Source: a bacterium (lineage in GTDB: Bacteria; Ratteibacteria; UBA8468; B48-G9; DTJG01). From it: 41,558 bases of DNA. A model generated the notes under the pieces. That model was not told the origin of the DNA. It was given only the letters and a program-made list of their open reading frames with translations, and made no database searches. The translations under genes were made by a program, and so were the position numbers. The DNA lies in assembly GCA_029552985.1 (NCBI GenBank), contig JAKPDB010000002.1:1-41558 (forward strand). The letters are read 5' to 3'. Positions 8,993-18,684 of this stretch are shown piece by piece; within the stretch, counting starts at the first letter, position 1, and each line of letters begins with the position of its first letter.

Positions 8993-9599
8993 ATATTTCC
9001 TGATTGTCTTTTTTTTGCCGTTGATTGCCCACACTCAACCTGAACAGGTTGCAGTCCAGCTTCTTGACATAACGAATCAGCGGGACCCTGTGATTAACAT
9101 CATCAATTTAAAAATCGATCAGTTATGGCACTCTGGTCGATATGAAAAGATATTTCCATTGTTTCATCTTGTTGTGCGGCTTGACCCTGAGGACCAGGAG
9201 GCATGGGCAACAGGAGGTTGGTTTTTAATTTACTGTATTGCTCCGATGAAAAGGTTTCCTGACAATGAAAAAATTAAACAGAAGGGGATGGAATTTCTCA
9301 AAGAAGGGCTAAGTCATAATCCTAATTCTTATAGGCTTTACTGGGAACTTGGATGGATTTACTATATCAGCGGAGAATTTGAGAACGCCATCGCATACCT
9401 TGATAAAGCAATTCAGTATGAGCATCCTGCATATGTTGAAAATACAAGAGCCCATGCTCTTGAAAAACTTGGAAGAATTGATGACGCAATAAAACAATGG
9501 CAGGAAATAAAAAAGAAGTTTCCTGAAATGAGGTATGTCGCAGAAAGATTTATTCTGAATCTTCAGAAAGAAAAGGAAGATGTTAAAAAAAATCCTTGA
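8937..9599 (+). CDS. exported TPR-repeat protein within the trp operon
   Basis: About 220 residues. The N terminus is basic and then hydrophobic (RYFLIVFFLPLIAHTQ), like a signal peptide. The rest contains two or three tetratricopeptide-type helical pairs, clearest around YWELGWIYYISGEFENAIAYL and the following repeat with ALEKLGRIDDAIKQW. These usually mediate protein-protein contacts. I place the start at the GTG at 8937, 9 nt after a perfect AGGAGG at 8922-8927 inside trpD; the TTG at 8931 is too close to that site. The end overlaps trpC by 20 nt. The overlaps on both sides show it is a real member of the operon, though it has no known role in tryptophan synthesis. Confidence 0.7.
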   Translation: MDIVLGILKKLLHCQRKIRYFLIVFFLPLIAHTQPEQVAVQLLDITNQRDPVINIINLKIDQLWHSGRYEKIFPLFHLVVRLDPEDQEAWATGGWFLIYCIAPMKRFPDNEKIKQKGMEFLKEGLSHNPNSYRLYWELGWIYYISGEFENAIAYLDKAIQYEHPAYVENTRAHALEKLGRIDDAIKQWQEIKKKFPEMRYVAERFILNLQKEKEDVKKNP

Positions 9600-10374
9600 A
9601 CACAAAAAGAATCTGGTCGGACAGAAAAAATTATTTATGCCGCTGGATGTTTTGAAACAAAAAGTTCATCCTGTTTTATGCAGGTCTATTATTGAAAAAA
9701 CTAAGCAACGGCCATTTATTATTATTGCTGAAACAAAAAAAGCATCGCCATCAGGTGGAATTTTCAGAAAAAGATACAGCCCTTCTAAAATAGCAGCATC
9801 CTATGAAAAAGGCGGCGCTTCGGCAATTTCTGTGCTGACTGAAGAGAGATTTTTTCTTGGACATGTGCGACATTTGCAATATGTGAAAGATGCAGTGAAT
9901 GTTCCTGTTGTCGCAAAGGACTTTTTCATTGACCCTTATCAGATTTATGAGGCAAAAATGTATGGCGCTGATTGTATTCTTTTAATTCTCCGGATACTAT
10001 CAGATGAACAATTTATCTCTCTACTTAATCTCGCAAGACATCTGAATCTTGAAGTTCTTATTGAGTTGCACACTGAAAAAGAAATACAAAGATTTTTTGA
10101 CCTTACATCAATTAATAATGGAGTAATGATTGGCATTAATAGTCGTGACCTTGACAGTTTACGAATTGATCTTAATGATATGATTTATTTGCTTTCGCTG
10201 CTTAAAGGCGTTAAAATACCTGTTATTGCAGAAAGTGGCATTAATGATGCTAAAACCTTAGTGAATTTGTTTAATGCCGGTGCCAATGGTGCACTGATTG
10301 GAAGTTATTTTTTAAAGGCAAAGTCACCAGGAATGGCTTTGAAAAACCTTTTAAAGGAGATGTGTTATGGATGA
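9580..10374 (+). CDS. trpC: indole-3-glycerol phosphate synthase
   Basis: Closes the ring of CdRP to give indole-3-glycerol phosphate. The 264-residue (beta/alpha)8 enzyme shows the usual active-site residues: E51 and K53 in [10 protein letters not shown]113 in VAKDFF, E162 in LIELH, N187 in GINSRDL and E218 in IAESGI. The phosphate site near ALIGSYFL is also present. It is a single-function enzyme, not fused to TrpF. The first 20 nt overlap the TPR gene and the last 8 nt overlap trpB2, so translation is probably coupled. Confidence 0.96.
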   Translation: MLKKILEHKKNLVGQKKLFMPLDVLKQKVHPVLCRSIIEKTKQRPFIIIAETKKASPSGGIFRKRYSPSKIAASYEKGGASAISVLTEERFFLGHVRHLQYVKDAVNVPVVAKDFFIDPYQIYEAKMYGADCILLILRILSDEQFISLLNLARHLNLEVLIELHTEKEIQRFFDLTSINNGVMIGINSRDLDSLRIDLNDMIYLLSLLKGVKIPVIAESGINDAKTLVNLFNAGANGALIGSYFLKAKSPGMALKNLLKEMCYG

Positions 10375-11725
10375 TAGAAAAATTTTATTGAGTGAAAAGG
10401 AAATGCCTGTAGCATGGTATAATGTACTACCTGATCTTCCTGAACAACTTCCGCCACCTCTTGACCCGGCCACAGGTAAACCTGTTGAGCCATCTGTTCT
10501 TGCAAAAATTTTTCCAATGTCATTGCTTCAACAGGAAATGTCAACCGAGCCATGGATTGAAATTCCAGAAGAAATAAGAAAAGTTTATGCGATGTGGAGA
10601 CCTACGCCTTTGCACAGAGCAGTGGCTCTTGAAAAATATTTAAAAACACCAGCAAGAATTTATTTTAAGAATGAAAGTGTCAGCCCTCCAGGGAGTCATA
10701 AACCAAATACCGCAGTTGCCCAGGCATACTATAACAAAAAGGAAGGTGTGAAAAGATTGTGCACTGAGACAGGTGCAGGCCAATGGGGAAGCGCTCTTGC
10801 GTTTGCTTGTAATCTTTTTGATCTTGAATGTGTGGTGTATATGGTGAAGATCAGTTATCAGCAAAAACCGTACAGAAGAATTATGATGCAAACATGGAAT
10901 GCAAAAATATATCCGTCTCCAAGCGACAAGACCAACTATGGAAGGAAACTATTGAAAGAAAATCCAGAGAATCCAGGAAGTCTTGGTATTGCAATTTCTG
11001 AAGCGATTGAAGATACAATCAGCAGCAAAGATAGCAAATATAGTTTGGGCAGTGTTTTGAATCACGTACTTCTTCATCAGACAATTGTTGGTCTTGAAAC
11101 ACAAAAACAACTTGCTTTGGTTGGTGAAAAGCCTGATGTTCTCGTAGGTTGTGTGGGTGGAGGTAGCAACTTTGCTGGACTTGTGCTTCCATTTGTAAAG
11201 GATAAAATCAAGGGAAAAAGCAATGTTGATGTAATTGGGGTTGAGCCAACTGCGTGTCCAACAATGACAAAAGGTCCTTACAGATACGATTATGGCGATA
11301 CTTCAGGTTTGACTCCACTACTGAAGATGCTTACACTCGGTCACGATTTTATGCCACCTGGTATTCATGCTGGCGGGCTCAGATACCATGGACTTGCTCC
11401 AATTGTGAGCATGCTGGTGAACAAAAAGATTGTGAGGGCAGAGGCAGTGGCACAGACAAAGGCATTTGAGGCAGCTGTAATTTTTGCCAGAACCGAGGGA
11501 TTCATTCCTGCGCCAGAAACATCGCATGCAATTAGAGTCGTGATTGATGAGGCAAGAAAATGTGCTGAAACCGGTGAAGAAAAATGCATTGTGTTTAACT
11601 TTAGCGGGCACGGGCATTTCGATCTTTCTGCATATGATGCATATTTAACCGGGAAATTGCAAGATTATGAATATCCTGAAGAAAAAATACGTGAGTCTCT
11701 TGAGAAACTACCCAAAATTGAATGA
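10367..11725 (+). CDS. trpB2: tryptophan synthase beta chain, TrpB2 type
   Basis: A 452-residue PLP enzyme of the second TrpB class, longer than normal TrpB at the N terminus. K112 in GSHKPN is the expected PLP lysine, TETGAGQWG carries the catalytic Glu region, and CVGGGSNF binds the cofactor phosphate. TrpB2 proteins are common in archaea and thermophiles, generally do not pair tightly with TrpA, and make tryptophan from free indole and serine (or phosphoserine in one archaeal enzyme). Here it sits between trpC and trpF while a normal trpB lies downstream, so it may recover escaped indole. The ribosome site AAAGGAG is good. The stop overlaps trpF (ATGA at 11722-11725). Confidence 0.93.
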   Translation: MDDRKILLSEKEMPVAWYNVLPDLPEQLPPPLDPATGKPVEPSVLAKIFPMSLLQQEMSTEPWIEIPEEIRKVYAMWRPTPLHRAVALEKYLKTPARIYFKNESVSPPGSHKPNTAVAQAYYNKKEGVKRLCTETGAGQWGSALAFACNLFDLECVVYMVKISYQQKPYRRIMMQTWNAKIYPSPSDKTNYGRKLLKENPENPGSLGIAISEAIEDTISSKDSKYSLGSVLNHVLLHQTIVGLETQKQLALVGEKPDVLVGCVGGGSNFAGLVLPFVKDKIKGKSNVDVIGVEPTACPTMTKGPYRYDYGDTSGLTPLLKMLTLGHDFMPPGIHAGGLRYHGLAPIVSMLVNKKIVRAEAVAQTKAFEAAVIFARTEGFIPAPETSHAIRVVIDEARKCAETGEEKCIVFNFSGHGHFDLSAYDAYLTGKLQDYEYPEEKIRESLEKLPKIE

Positions 11726-12360
11726 AGGTTAAAATCTGCGGAATTACTCAAAAGAAAGATGCACAGCAGTGTGATGCTCTTGGTGTTGACTATCTTGGTT
11801 TTAACTTTTACAGATTGAGCAAAAGGTATATACTTCCCGAAAAGGCAAGAGATATCATTTCCATCTTAAAAAGGGCAAAGCCCGTAGGTATATTTGTGGA
11901 ACAGGATTTAGATTATATAAAAATGATTGTTGACAGGTGCAATTTATACGGAATTCAAATACATGGTAGTGAGAGACCAGAGTTCTGCAACAGAGTAAGG
12001 AAATTGTTTCCTGACCAAATGATTATACAGGTTTTCAGGGTTAAGGAAATAGTTCCTGCAAACTTGAGTGATTTTGACGCTGACTATTATCTTTTTGATT
12101 CTTTTGATTCTGCAAGTCCTGGTGGCACTGGAAAACCATTTGACTGGACAGTGCTACAGATGTTGCAACCGGTTGCACAAAAATCGTTCATCGCGGGTGG
12201 AATAACTCCGGAAAATGTGGAAAAACTTATTGCCAGAATCAACGTATATGGAATTGACGTCGCATCAGGTGTGGAGAAAGCGCCAGGCATCAAGGATATT
12301 GAAAAGGTGAAACAATTGCTTGGAAAAACCAAAAGGTCAGTCAATGGCGAAATTACCTGA
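11722..12360 (+). CDS. trpF: phosphoribosylanthranilate isomerase
   Basis: Isomerises PRA to CdRP. The 212-residue protein has the catalytic Cys (C6 in KICGIT), the GGTGKPFDW phosphate loop and the late GIDVASGVE motif with the catalytic Asp. It overlaps trpB2 by 4 nt and trpB1 by 17 nt. Both TrpF and TrpC are separate polypeptides here. Nothing unusual in the sequence. Confidence 0.95.
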   Translation: MKVKICGITQKKDAQQCDALGVDYLGFNFYRLSKRYILPEKARDIISILKRAKPVGIFVEQDLDYIKMIVDRCNLYGIQIHGSERPEFCNRVRKLFPDQMIIQVFRVKEIVPANLSDFDADYYLFDSFDSASPGGTGKPFDWTVLQMLQPVAQKSFIAGGITPENVEKLIARINVYGIDVASGVEKAPGIKDIEKVKQLLGKTKRSVNGEIT

Positions 12361-13534
12361 TAAAAAAGGAAGGTTCGGTATTTATGGTGGAAAATTTGCT
12401 CCTGAGACGTTGATGGCTCCAATTGCAGAACTTGAGTATGCATATTTCACGACCGGCACAAGCAGGCAATTTCATAAAGAGCTTGATTACTACCTGCGAA
12501 ATTATGCTGGAAGACCTACTTCCCTTTATTATGCTGAAAATTTTTCAAAGGAGATTGGTTGTAAGGTATTTTTGAAGAGGGAAGATCTTGCATTTACGGG
12601 TGCCCACAAAATTAACAATACCATCGGTCAGGTTCTTCTTGCAAAGAAAATGGGGAAAACGCGGGTGATTGCTGAAACAGGAGCAGGTCAACATGGCGTA
12701 GCGACAGCAACAGCAGCTGCGCTTTTCAAACTTGAATGCGAAATATACATGGGAGAAATTGATATGCAGAGACAAGCCCTCAATGTTTACAGGATGCGGC
12801 TTCTGGGTGCAAGGGTCAATTGCGTAAGTTCTGGTAGCCGTACACTTAAAGATGCAATCAATGAAGCATTGAGGGACTGGATATCAAATTTTAAAACGAC
12901 CCATTATGTTATTGGCAGCGTTGTTGGTTTTCACCCGTTTCCAGTGATGGTCAGGGATTTTCAATCAGTGATTGGAAAAGAGACAAGGCGTCAGATTTTA
13001 AAGATGGAGAAACGACTTCCAGATTACCTGGTTGCGTGTGTTGGTGGAGGAAGCAACAGTATTGGTCTTTTTCATCCATTTTATAATGATAAAAATGTAA
13101 AATTTATTGGCGTCGAAGCCGCAGGAAAAGGACTTGATACAGATTATCATTCCGCGACACTGTGCAAGGGCACCCCAGGAATATTACATGGCAGTTTCAG
13201 TTATGTGCTTCAGGATAAAAATGGTCAGATCCATCCAACCCATTCTATTTCTGCAGGACTTGATTATCCGGGAACAGGACCAGAGCATAGTTTTTACAAG
13301 GACACGAAAAGGGCAGAGTATTATGCTGTGAATGACCAGCAGGTTCTTAATGCATTTCACGTTCTGAGTGAAAAAGAGGGTATCATACCTGCTCTTGAAT
13401 CAGCTCATGCCATCGCATATCTGGTGGAAAATAAAAAACGATTTAACCCAGACGATATTGTGGTTGTATGTTTATCTGGAAGGGGAGACAAGGATGTTAA
13501 TGAGGTTGCAAGAATTGAAGGAGTTCAACTGTGA
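12344..13534 (+). CDS. trpB: tryptophan synthase beta chain (classical TrpB1)
   Basis: Condenses indole with serine in the alpha2beta2 complex with TrpA. The 396-residue enzyme has the PLP lysine K89 in GAHKINN, the catalytic E111 in AETGAGQHG and the CVGGGSNS phosphate site, all at family-typical positions. The frame is open from a TTG at 12320, but the ATG at 12344 gives the normal N terminus ([15 protein letters not shown]) and has an AAAAGG site 7 nt before it. The stop overlaps the trpA GTG start. Adjacency to trpA supports this copy as the one in the alpha-beta complex, with trpB2 as the second enzyme. Confidence 0.96.
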   Translation: MAKLPDKKGRFGIYGGKFAPETLMAPIAELEYAYFTTGTSRQFHKELDYYLRNYAGRPTSLYYAENFSKEIGCKVFLKREDLAFTGAHKINNTIGQVLLAKKMGKTRVIAETGAGQHGVATATAAALFKLECEIYMGEIDMQRQALNVYRMRLLGARVNCVSSGSRTLKDAINEALRDWISNFKTTHYVIGSVVGFHPFPVMVRDFQSVIGKETRRQILKMEKRLPDYLVACVGGGSNSIGLFHPFYNDKNVKFIGVEAAGKGLDTDYHSATLCKGTPGILHGSFSYVLQDKNGQIHPTHSISAGLDYPGTGPEHSFYKDTKRAEYYAVNDQQVLNAFHVLSEKEGIIPALESAHAIAYLVENKKRFNPDDIVVVCLSGRGDKDVNEVARIEGVQL

Positions 13535-14325
13535 GCATTAAACAGAAGTTTAAATTGCTTGCGCAGGAAAAGCGAGCAGGGTTGATTATCTATGTTACAG
13601 CAGGATATCCGGATATCAATTTTACAGAAGATTTTGTTCAAAGATTACAGGAAGTAGGAGTTGATTTTATAGAGATTGGAGTTCCCTTTTCTGACCCTGT
13701 TGCTGATGGTCCAGTTATCCAGGCATGTTCCCAGAAGGCTCTTGAGAACAAAGTGAATCTGGAGTCAATTTTCAATTTGTGTGACAGGTTGAAATCAAAA
13801 TTATCAATTCCATATCTTTTGATGAGTTATTATAATCCAGTATATCAATATGGGCTTGAAAAGTTTGCACGCGATTGCGCGGAAACTAATGTTTCTGGCG
13901 CTATTATTCCTGATTTGCCTTTTGAGGAATCTGCGCAGTTTAGGGCACAATTGAAAAAATTCAGTATTGACCAGATTCTATTTATCAGTTCAACAACATC
14001 TTCAGAAAGAAGGAAAAAAATTCTTAAGGTGGCAACGGGCTTTATTTATTACATTGCTGTGTACGGCGTGACTGGAACAAGAGATTTTTTGCCGGAAGAA
14101 ACGTACCAGGATGTGGCTCGATTGCGAGACCAGGCCACAATACCTGTGGCTGTTGGATTTGGAATTTCAAACAGACAGCAAATTCTTCGTTTGAAAACAT
14201 GTGCCGATGGCATTATCATAGGCAGTTTTGTTATGAAGGAAATCATGGCTGGACATTATACGTACTTACTTGATACATTAAAAGAATTTCATCGTATTCT
14301 GAAAAACCCTGATGAAAAGTTTTGA
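13531..14325 (+). CDS. trpA: tryptophan synthase alpha chain
   Basis: Cleaves indole-3-glycerol phosphate to indole, which is channelled to TrpB. The 264-residue TIM-barrel protein keeps both catalytic acids, E48 ([11 protein letters not shown]) and D59 (ADGP), plus the YGVTGTR loop and the GFGIS and IIGSF phosphate sites. It starts with GTG in a GTGA overlap with trpB1. It is the last gene of the trp operon; a strong new promoter follows 15 nt after its stop, and no terminator hairpin is visible between. Confidence 0.96.
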   Translation: MSIKQKFKLLAQEKRAGLIIYVTAGYPDINFTEDFVQRLQEVGVDFIEIGVPFSDPVADGPVIQACSQKALENKVNLESIFNLCDRLKSKLSIPYLLMSYYNPVYQYGLEKFARDCAETNVSGAIIPDLPFEESAQFRAQLKKFSIDQILFISSTTSSERRKKILKVATGFIYYIAVYGVTGTRDFLPEETYQDVARLRDQATIPVAVGFGISNRQQILRLKTCADGIIIGSFVMKEIMAGHYTYLLDTLKEFHRILKNPDEKF

Positions 14326-14339
14326 AAAGCAAGCATTAT

Positions 14340-14369
14340 TTGACCTTATAGGACTTCTTTCTGTATAAT
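14340..14369 (+). promoter_or_regulatory. strong promoter, probably leaderless transcript
   Basis: TTGACC at 14340-14345 and a perfect TATAAT at 14364-14369 are 18 nt apart. Only six bases separate the -10 from the ATG at 14376, and no Shine-Dalgarno sequence can fit. The mRNA should start at or next to the first base of the start codon. Confidence 0.7.
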
Positions 14370-14375
14370 AATTTT

Positions 14376-15125
14376 ATGGGTAAGAATAAAAAATCAGGGA
14401 AAAAATCTTCAGGGAAATTGATTTTAATAATCGCATTGCTTATTCTTGCAGGCGGTGCATATATTGGTTATAACAGGTATCAGGCATATCAAAAGCAACT
14501 TGCTGAGCAGAAGGCGAAAGAGGAGCAATTGAGAAAACAACAACTGGCAGAGGAGCAAAAACGCAAAGAACTTGAAGAGGCGAAACAGAAATTTGAAGAT
14601 CTTCTATCACAGATGAGACAGGCGCTGGCTAAAAAGGATTATGCTGGTGTCAGACAACTTGCTGAAAAGGCCAGAGAACTTGCACTTGCATATAAGTTTT
14701 CCACTGATGAAATTGAAAAAATTTTGAAAGAAATGAATCTTGCAATGGCTATGGCAGAACTTTCACGACTTGAAAAAATAAATGACCCGTACGCTTATCT
14801 TTATGTCAGAAACAGATTGAAGAAGATTCCAAGATATCCTGAAATTGCAAAAAGATGGGACAAATTATGGAAAAAAAGTTTTCAGAATGAGTACTTGGTA
14901 CTCCTGGACCTTGCTGAAAATACTTCAAGCAAAGTGAACAGTGGTGATAGTCCTGAAATTAATTACTTATTGTCAAAGACATATCTGAAGAGGGCAAAGG
15001 CAATTGCTGCGCTTGGCAGGGCGATTCCGGATAAAGAACGCGAAAATGCATTGCTACAAAAGCAGAGTGATGGATATTTTTCCTCTATTGGAAGAAGTTT
15101 TCAACCCGTCGGTCTTTACCGCTGA
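14376..15125 (+). CDS. membrane-anchored coiled-coil protein, function unknown
   Basis: A 249-residue protein with a short Lys/Ser/Gly-rich N terminus, one membrane helix (about residues 15-32, LILIIALLILAGGAYIGY) and then a highly charged Lys/Glu/Gln coiled coil from about 36 to 85. The rest is mainly helical and could contain TPR-like pairs. The topology would put the bulk outside the cytoplasmic membrane. No family recognised. It is driven by a near-consensus promoter with no leader, and hom starts 2 nt after its stop, so it heads an operon with hom and thrB. Confidence 0.7.
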   Translation: MGKNKKSGKKSSGKLILIIALLILAGGAYIGYNRYQAYQKQLAEQKAKEEQLRKQQLAEEQKRKELEEAKQKFEDLLSQMRQALAKKDYAGVRQLAEKARELALAYKFSTDEIEKILKEMNLAMAMAELSRLEKINDPYAYLYVRNRLKKIPRYPEIAKRWDKLWKKSFQNEYLVLLDLAENTSSKVNSGDSPEINYLLSKTYLKRAKAIAALGRAIPDKERENALLQKQSDGYFSSIGRSFQPVGLYR

Positions 15126-15127
15126 TT

Positions 15128-16417
15128 ATGAACAAGAAAATCAATGTTGGTATTATAGGATTTGGAACTGTTGGCAGCAGCACGGCATTGATTTTGCATG
15201 AGAAGAAGGACCTTTTTAAAAGGTACACAGGAATAGAGTTTGAAATAAAAAAAATTTGTGATATTGATTGGAAAACAAAAAGAACATGGGTTCCTCCGAA
15301 GAATGTTAGAACATCCGACTATCAGGAAGTTGTGAACGATTCTGATATTGATATTGTCGTTGAACTGGTGGGAAAATTTCAGCCTGCCTACGATATTATC
15401 AGCCAGAGTTTAAAAAATAAAAAGGCAGTGGTCACAGCAAACAAGTTTTTACTATCAAAAAAACTTTTGGAATTGCTGACTGTGGCAAATGAAAATAATA
15501 CCTATTTAGGGTTTGAGGCAAGTGTTGCAGGCGCAATTCCTATTATAAAGACAATCAGAGAAAGTTTTGCGGCAAACAGGATTACAGCAATTATTGGCAT
15601 TCTCAATGGTACGACAAATTACATACTTTCATCCATGACAGAAAAACATCAAACATTTTCACTGGCTCTTGATTCTGCAAAAAAAATGGGTTATGCTGAA
15701 AGTAATCCGTATCTTGACATTTCAGGGAAAGATAGTGCGCAAAAACTCGCTATTATTTCTACTTATGCATTTCATTGTCCCATTTCAGATGACGATTTTT
15801 TGATTGAAGGGATAGATACCGTGGCACCAGAGGATATTGAGTTTGCACTTGAACTTGGCTACAGGATTAAACTGCTTGCCATAGCAAAACGAGTGGATGA
15901 TACAGTTTCCCTGAGGGTACACCCTGCCCTGATTCCACAAAGTCACATGCTTTCTGATGTTAATGGCGTGTACAATGCTGTTTATCTTGAAGGGGACCTT
16001 TTTAATAAAATCCTTCTTTATGGTGAGGGCGCCGGCGGAAAGCCAGCGTCAAGTGCCGTGGTTTCTGATATTATTGAAATCAGCAAGAAACTACTAATTC
16101 AGGAGCATTTTCCAGAAAAATTTGTTATTGAACCACAAACGATGATTCAGCAATTAGATCATCTTGAAACCAGATATTACCTACGTTTTACAGCACTGGA
16201 CAGACCCGGGGTTCTGGCAAAAATTGCTGATGTTCTCGGAAGAAATAATATCAGTATCGCTTCAGTGATCCAGAAAAGAGAGAATCCTGACAGGGCAGTA
16301 CCCATAGTCATGCTGACCCATAGAGCGATAGAAAGAAATATCAGAAAAGCAGTATCTGCGATAAATAAACTATCCTGCATAAAACAAAAAACGCAGGTCA
16401 TTCGCGTCGAAGATTGA
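15128..16417 (+). CDS. hom: homoserine dehydrogenase
   Basis: Reduces aspartate semialdehyde to homoserine for threonine and methionine. In the 429-residue protein the NAD(P) site GFGTVG lies at 11-16, and ILNGTTNYIL, a family hallmark, lies near 158-167. The catalytic region around GKDSAQKLAI follows near residue 200. A C-terminal ACT domain starts around 352 (LRFTALDRPGVLAKIADVLG) and probably senses threonine. No Shine-Dalgarno site is obvious 2 nt after the upstream stop, which suggests coupled translation. thrB follows after 20 nt. Aspartate kinase, semialdehyde dehydrogenase and threonine synthase are not in this window. Confidence 0.95.
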   Translation: MNKKINVGIIGFGTVGSSTALILHEKKDLFKRYTGIEFEIKKICDIDWKTKRTWVPPKNVRTSDYQEVVNDSDIDIVVELVGKFQPAYDIISQSLKNKKAVVTANKFLLSKKLLELLTVANENNTYLGFEASVAGAIPIIKTIRESFAANRITAIIGILNGTTNYILSSMTEKHQTFSLALDSAKKMGYAESNPYLDISGKDSAQKLAIISTYAFHCPISDDDFLIEGIDTVAPEDIEFALELGYRIKLLAIAKRVDDTVSLRVHPALIPQSHMLSDVNGVYNAVYLEGDLFNKILLYGEGAGGKPASSAVVSDIIEISKKLLIQEHFPEKFVIEPQTMIQQLDHLETRYYLRFTALDRPGVLAKIADVLGRNNISIASVIQKRENPDRAVPIVMLTHRAIERNIRKAVSAINKLSCIKQKTQVIRVED

Positions 16418-16437
16418 TGTTTTTCTAAAACAAACCC

Positions 16438-17337
16438 ATGAAAAAAATAAAAAAGGTTATTATTTCAGTACCCGGTTGCATAGGAAATGTGGGTAGTGGT
16501 TTTGACTGTATGGGTATTAGCATAAAACTTTTTAACAGATTCATTTTTGAAAACTCAGAGTATTTTTCCATTTTTGTTTCGTCTTCTGATGTGGACAGCA
16601 GTAAAAATAATTTGTGTTATAAATCTTTTGAAAAGGTTTGTAAATTACTTGGAAAAGATATCCCTGCTATAAAATTGAGTATAGACAACAAGATTCCTGC
16701 TGGCAAGGGCTTGGGCAGCAGTGGTACTGCGGTTCTTGCAGGAATCATCGCGGGTTTGATCTTTTCCGGAGAAAAAGTGGTTCTTAGCAAGGTTTTGAAA
16801 ATAGGTAAAGAAATTGAAGGACATCTTGACGATATTGCCGCAAGCTTTCTCGGAGGACTGGTTGTCATTGCAGAAAACAATGGAGAAATTGTTTGTAAAC
16901 AATTTGATATTCCTTCAGGTGTTTCAGCTGTATTTTTCATTACAGAGGATGCATTTCCAACAGAACAGGCAAGAAAAATTCTTCCTGGTACTGTTTCTAT
17001 GTCAGACGTAATTTTTAATCTTTCAAGGACATGTCTTGTTCCTGTGGCGTTTATTGAAAAAGATAAAAAGCTGCTTGGTATTGCGACTCAGGATAGGCTT
17101 CATCAGATATACAGGGAAAAATTTTATCCCCACTTCAGAATTCTTTATGATTCTGCAATGCAATCTGGTGCTGCTGGTTGTTGCTTAAGTGGCGCTGGAC
17201 CATCAGTGGTTGCCTTTTGTTTTGATGATACTGAAAAAATCGTGAAAAAATGGAAAGAGGTTGCCATGAAGCATAGGATTGTAGGTGAAATAAAAGTAAT
17301 TGAACCTGGTGGAAAAACAACATGGACTATTTATTGA
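16438..17337 (+). CDS. thrB: homoserine kinase (GHMP family)
   Basis: Phosphorylates homoserine before threonine synthase acts. The 299-residue protein begins with the GHMP-type N-terminal strand and VPGCIGNVGSGFDCMG, carries the ATP loop PAGKGLGSSGTA at 87-98, and has the C-terminal CCLSGAGPSV motif. Its position directly after hom supports homoserine as substrate rather than mevalonate or other GHMP substrates. The ATG is not preceded by a clear Shine-Dalgarno site. It ends just before the potassium operon. Confidence 0.92.
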   Translation: MKKIKKVIISVPGCIGNVGSGFDCMGISIKLFNRFIFENSEYFSIFVSSSDVDSSKNNLCYKSFEKVCKLLGKDIPAIKLSIDNKIPAGKGLGSSGTAVLAGIIAGLIFSGEKVVLSKVLKIGKEIEGHLDDIAASFLGGLVVIAENNGEIVCKQFDIPSGVSAVFFITEDAFPTEQARKILPGTVSMSDVIFNLSRTCLVPVAFIEKDKKLLGIATQDRLHQIYREKFYPHFRILYDSAMQSGAAGCCLSGAGPSVVAFCFDDTEKIVKKWKEVAMKHRIVGEIKVIEPGGKTTWTIY

Positions 17338-17340
17338 CAG

Positions 17341-17360
17341 GTATTTTTGTATTAAAATAC
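17341..17360 (+). repeat. short AT-rich inverted repeat before the potassium operon
   Basis: A perfect 7-bp inverted repeat (GTATTTT / AAAATAC) with a 6-nt loop lies 3 nt after the thrB stop, just downstream of a TTGACA at 17334-17339. No T-tract follows, so it is not a classic terminator. No -10 at the right distance is visible, so calling this a promoter with an operator would be a guess. The trkA ribosome site AAAGGGGA follows. Confidence 0.3.
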
Positions 17361-17382
17361 CACAAAAAGGGGAATAAAACAC

Positions 17383-18027
17383 ATGTATTTTATTGTAATT
17401 GGATGCGGAAAGGTAGGAAGTCAGCTTGCGAAATTTCTGTCAGAAAACCACAATGTTGTTGTGATTGACAAGAATGCTTCAAGCTTTCAGGCATTGCAGC
17501 CGGTTTTCAATGGTATTACTATTACTGGAAATTGTATTAACCTTGATGTTCTCAGGGATGCTGGAATTGAAAGATGCGATGGTATTGCAGCAGTGACAAG
17601 CGATGATAATGTTAATATTGTTGTTGGCCAGATAGCAAAGAAAATGTTTAATATTAACAAGTGCATTATTAGAATCGTAGATCCTGTGAAGAATGAGATA
17701 TACAGAAAACTTGGTTATGATGTAATTAGCGGACAGAGATTGGTTGCTGCCATTATAAGGGATAAACTGATTGAAAAAGGCACAACCACTTACATTGTTG
17801 AAAGTGGGGATATCACTTTTCTTGAAATCCTGATTAACGGGAAAAAGTCAGGCACACGAGTTTCTGACCTCAATATTCCTGAGGAATTCAAGGTTGTTGT
17901 TGTAGTGAAACAGGATGGACCTGTGATTCCTGATGATGGTTATGTTGTGAAGGAGGGAGACCTTGTGATTGGAGTTGCCCGAATGAAGTCCATGCAAAGG
18001 ATTAAGAAAATTCTGGAGATAACATGA
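17383..18027 (+). CDS. trkA: TrkA-family potassium uptake regulator, copy 1
   Basis: A 214-residue cytoplasmic RCK protein. Residues 1-120 form a Rossmann RCK_N domain with GCGKVG at 8-13 and an Asp (VVIDKN) at the end of the second strand, as in NAD(H)-binding members. Residues about 130-214 form an RCK_C domain. It should gate a TrkH channel according to nucleotide or ion state. It is a single RCK unit, unlike double-length E. coli TrkA; the next gene supplies a second unit. A strong AAGGGGA site precedes the ATG, and its stop overlaps the second copy (ATGA at 18024-18027). Confidence 0.92.
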   Translation: MYFIVIGCGKVGSQLAKFLSENHNVVVIDKNASSFQALQPVFNGITITGNCINLDVLRDAGIERCDGIAAVTSDDNVNIVVGQIAKKMFNINKCIIRIVDPVKNEIYRKLGYDVISGQRLVAAIIRDKLIEKGTTTYIVESGDITFLEILINGKKSGTRVSDLNIPEEFKVVVVVKQDGPVIPDDGYVVKEGDLVIGVARMKSMQRIKKILEIT

Positions 18028-18683
18028 GAATCATTATTGTTGGCGGAGGAAAAGTTGGCTATTTTCTTGCTGAACGACTCGCAAGAACACACTATGTTTC
18101 TTTGATTGAAAAGGATAAAAGAATTACTGATGAACTGGCTGAAAACAGAAATATTCTTATAATCAATGGAGATGGATGCCAGACAGATATTCTTATTCAG
18201 GCAGGAGTGAAGGACGCAGATGTTGTTGCTGCGGTTACTGGCAAGGATGAGGACAATCTTGTAATATGTCAGATTGCAAAGGATATTTTCGAGGTAAAAA
18301 GAACAGTTGCCAGGGTTAATGACCCAAAGAATGAGAGGATATTTTTTCAGCTGGGTGTGGATATTGCAATAGATAGTACAGCAATCATCGCGAAAATTAT
18401 AGAAGAAGAGGTTTCTCTTGAAGACATGATAAATCTCTGTGCTTTCAAAAAAGGGCAACTATCACTTGTCAGAATTGACCTGCCCGAAGATGCGCCAATA
18501 GTGAAAAAGCGTTTGAAAGAAATTGAACTTCCAGCAGAGGCAGTAATTGTGGCTGTGTTAAGAAAAGAACATCTTATAGTGCCTGATGGGGACTTTGTTT
18601 TTCAGCAGGGAGATGAAGTTGTTGCCCTGACAAAAGTTGAGGACGAAGGTGAAATTTTAAATGCTTTAATAGGTAGAATGTGA
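18024..18683 (+). CDS. trkA: TrkA-family potassium uptake regulator, copy 2
   Basis: A 219-residue RCK protein of the same two-domain plan as the preceding gene. It has GGGKVG at 7-12 and Glu (SLIEKDK) instead of Asp after the second strand, a difference that may change nucleotide preference. The RCK_C domain covers about 135-219. The two copies are clearly diverged, so they may form a mixed ring below TrkH rather than being a recent duplication. It is linked to copy 1 by an ATGA overlap and is followed 1 nt after its stop by a small membrane protein gene. Confidence 0.92.
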   Translation: MRIIIVGGGKVGYFLAERLARTHYVSLIEKDKRITDELAENRNILIINGDGCQTDILIQAGVKDADVVAAVTGKDEDNLVICQIAKDIFEVKRTVARVNDPKNERIFFQLGVDIAIDSTAIIAKIIEEEVSLEDMINLCAFKKGQLSLVRIDLPEDAPIVKKRLKEIELPAEAVIVAVLRKEHLIVPDGDFVFQQGDEVVALTKVEDEGEILNALIGRM

Positions 18684-18684
18684 T

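Noticed and set aside
12320-12343. TTG at 12320 as the trpB1 start
   Set aside because: The ATG at 12344 has an AAAAGG site and gives the normal N terminus.
17334-17360. TTGACA plus inverted repeat as a promoter/operator or terminator
   Set aside because: No -10 at a proper distance and no T-tract after the hairpin; left as a low-confidence repeat only.
17940-18458. 172-codon minus-strand frame across the trkA pair
   Set aside because: Antisense shadow; rich in Asn, Cys and Phe as expected from reversed AT-rich coding DNA.
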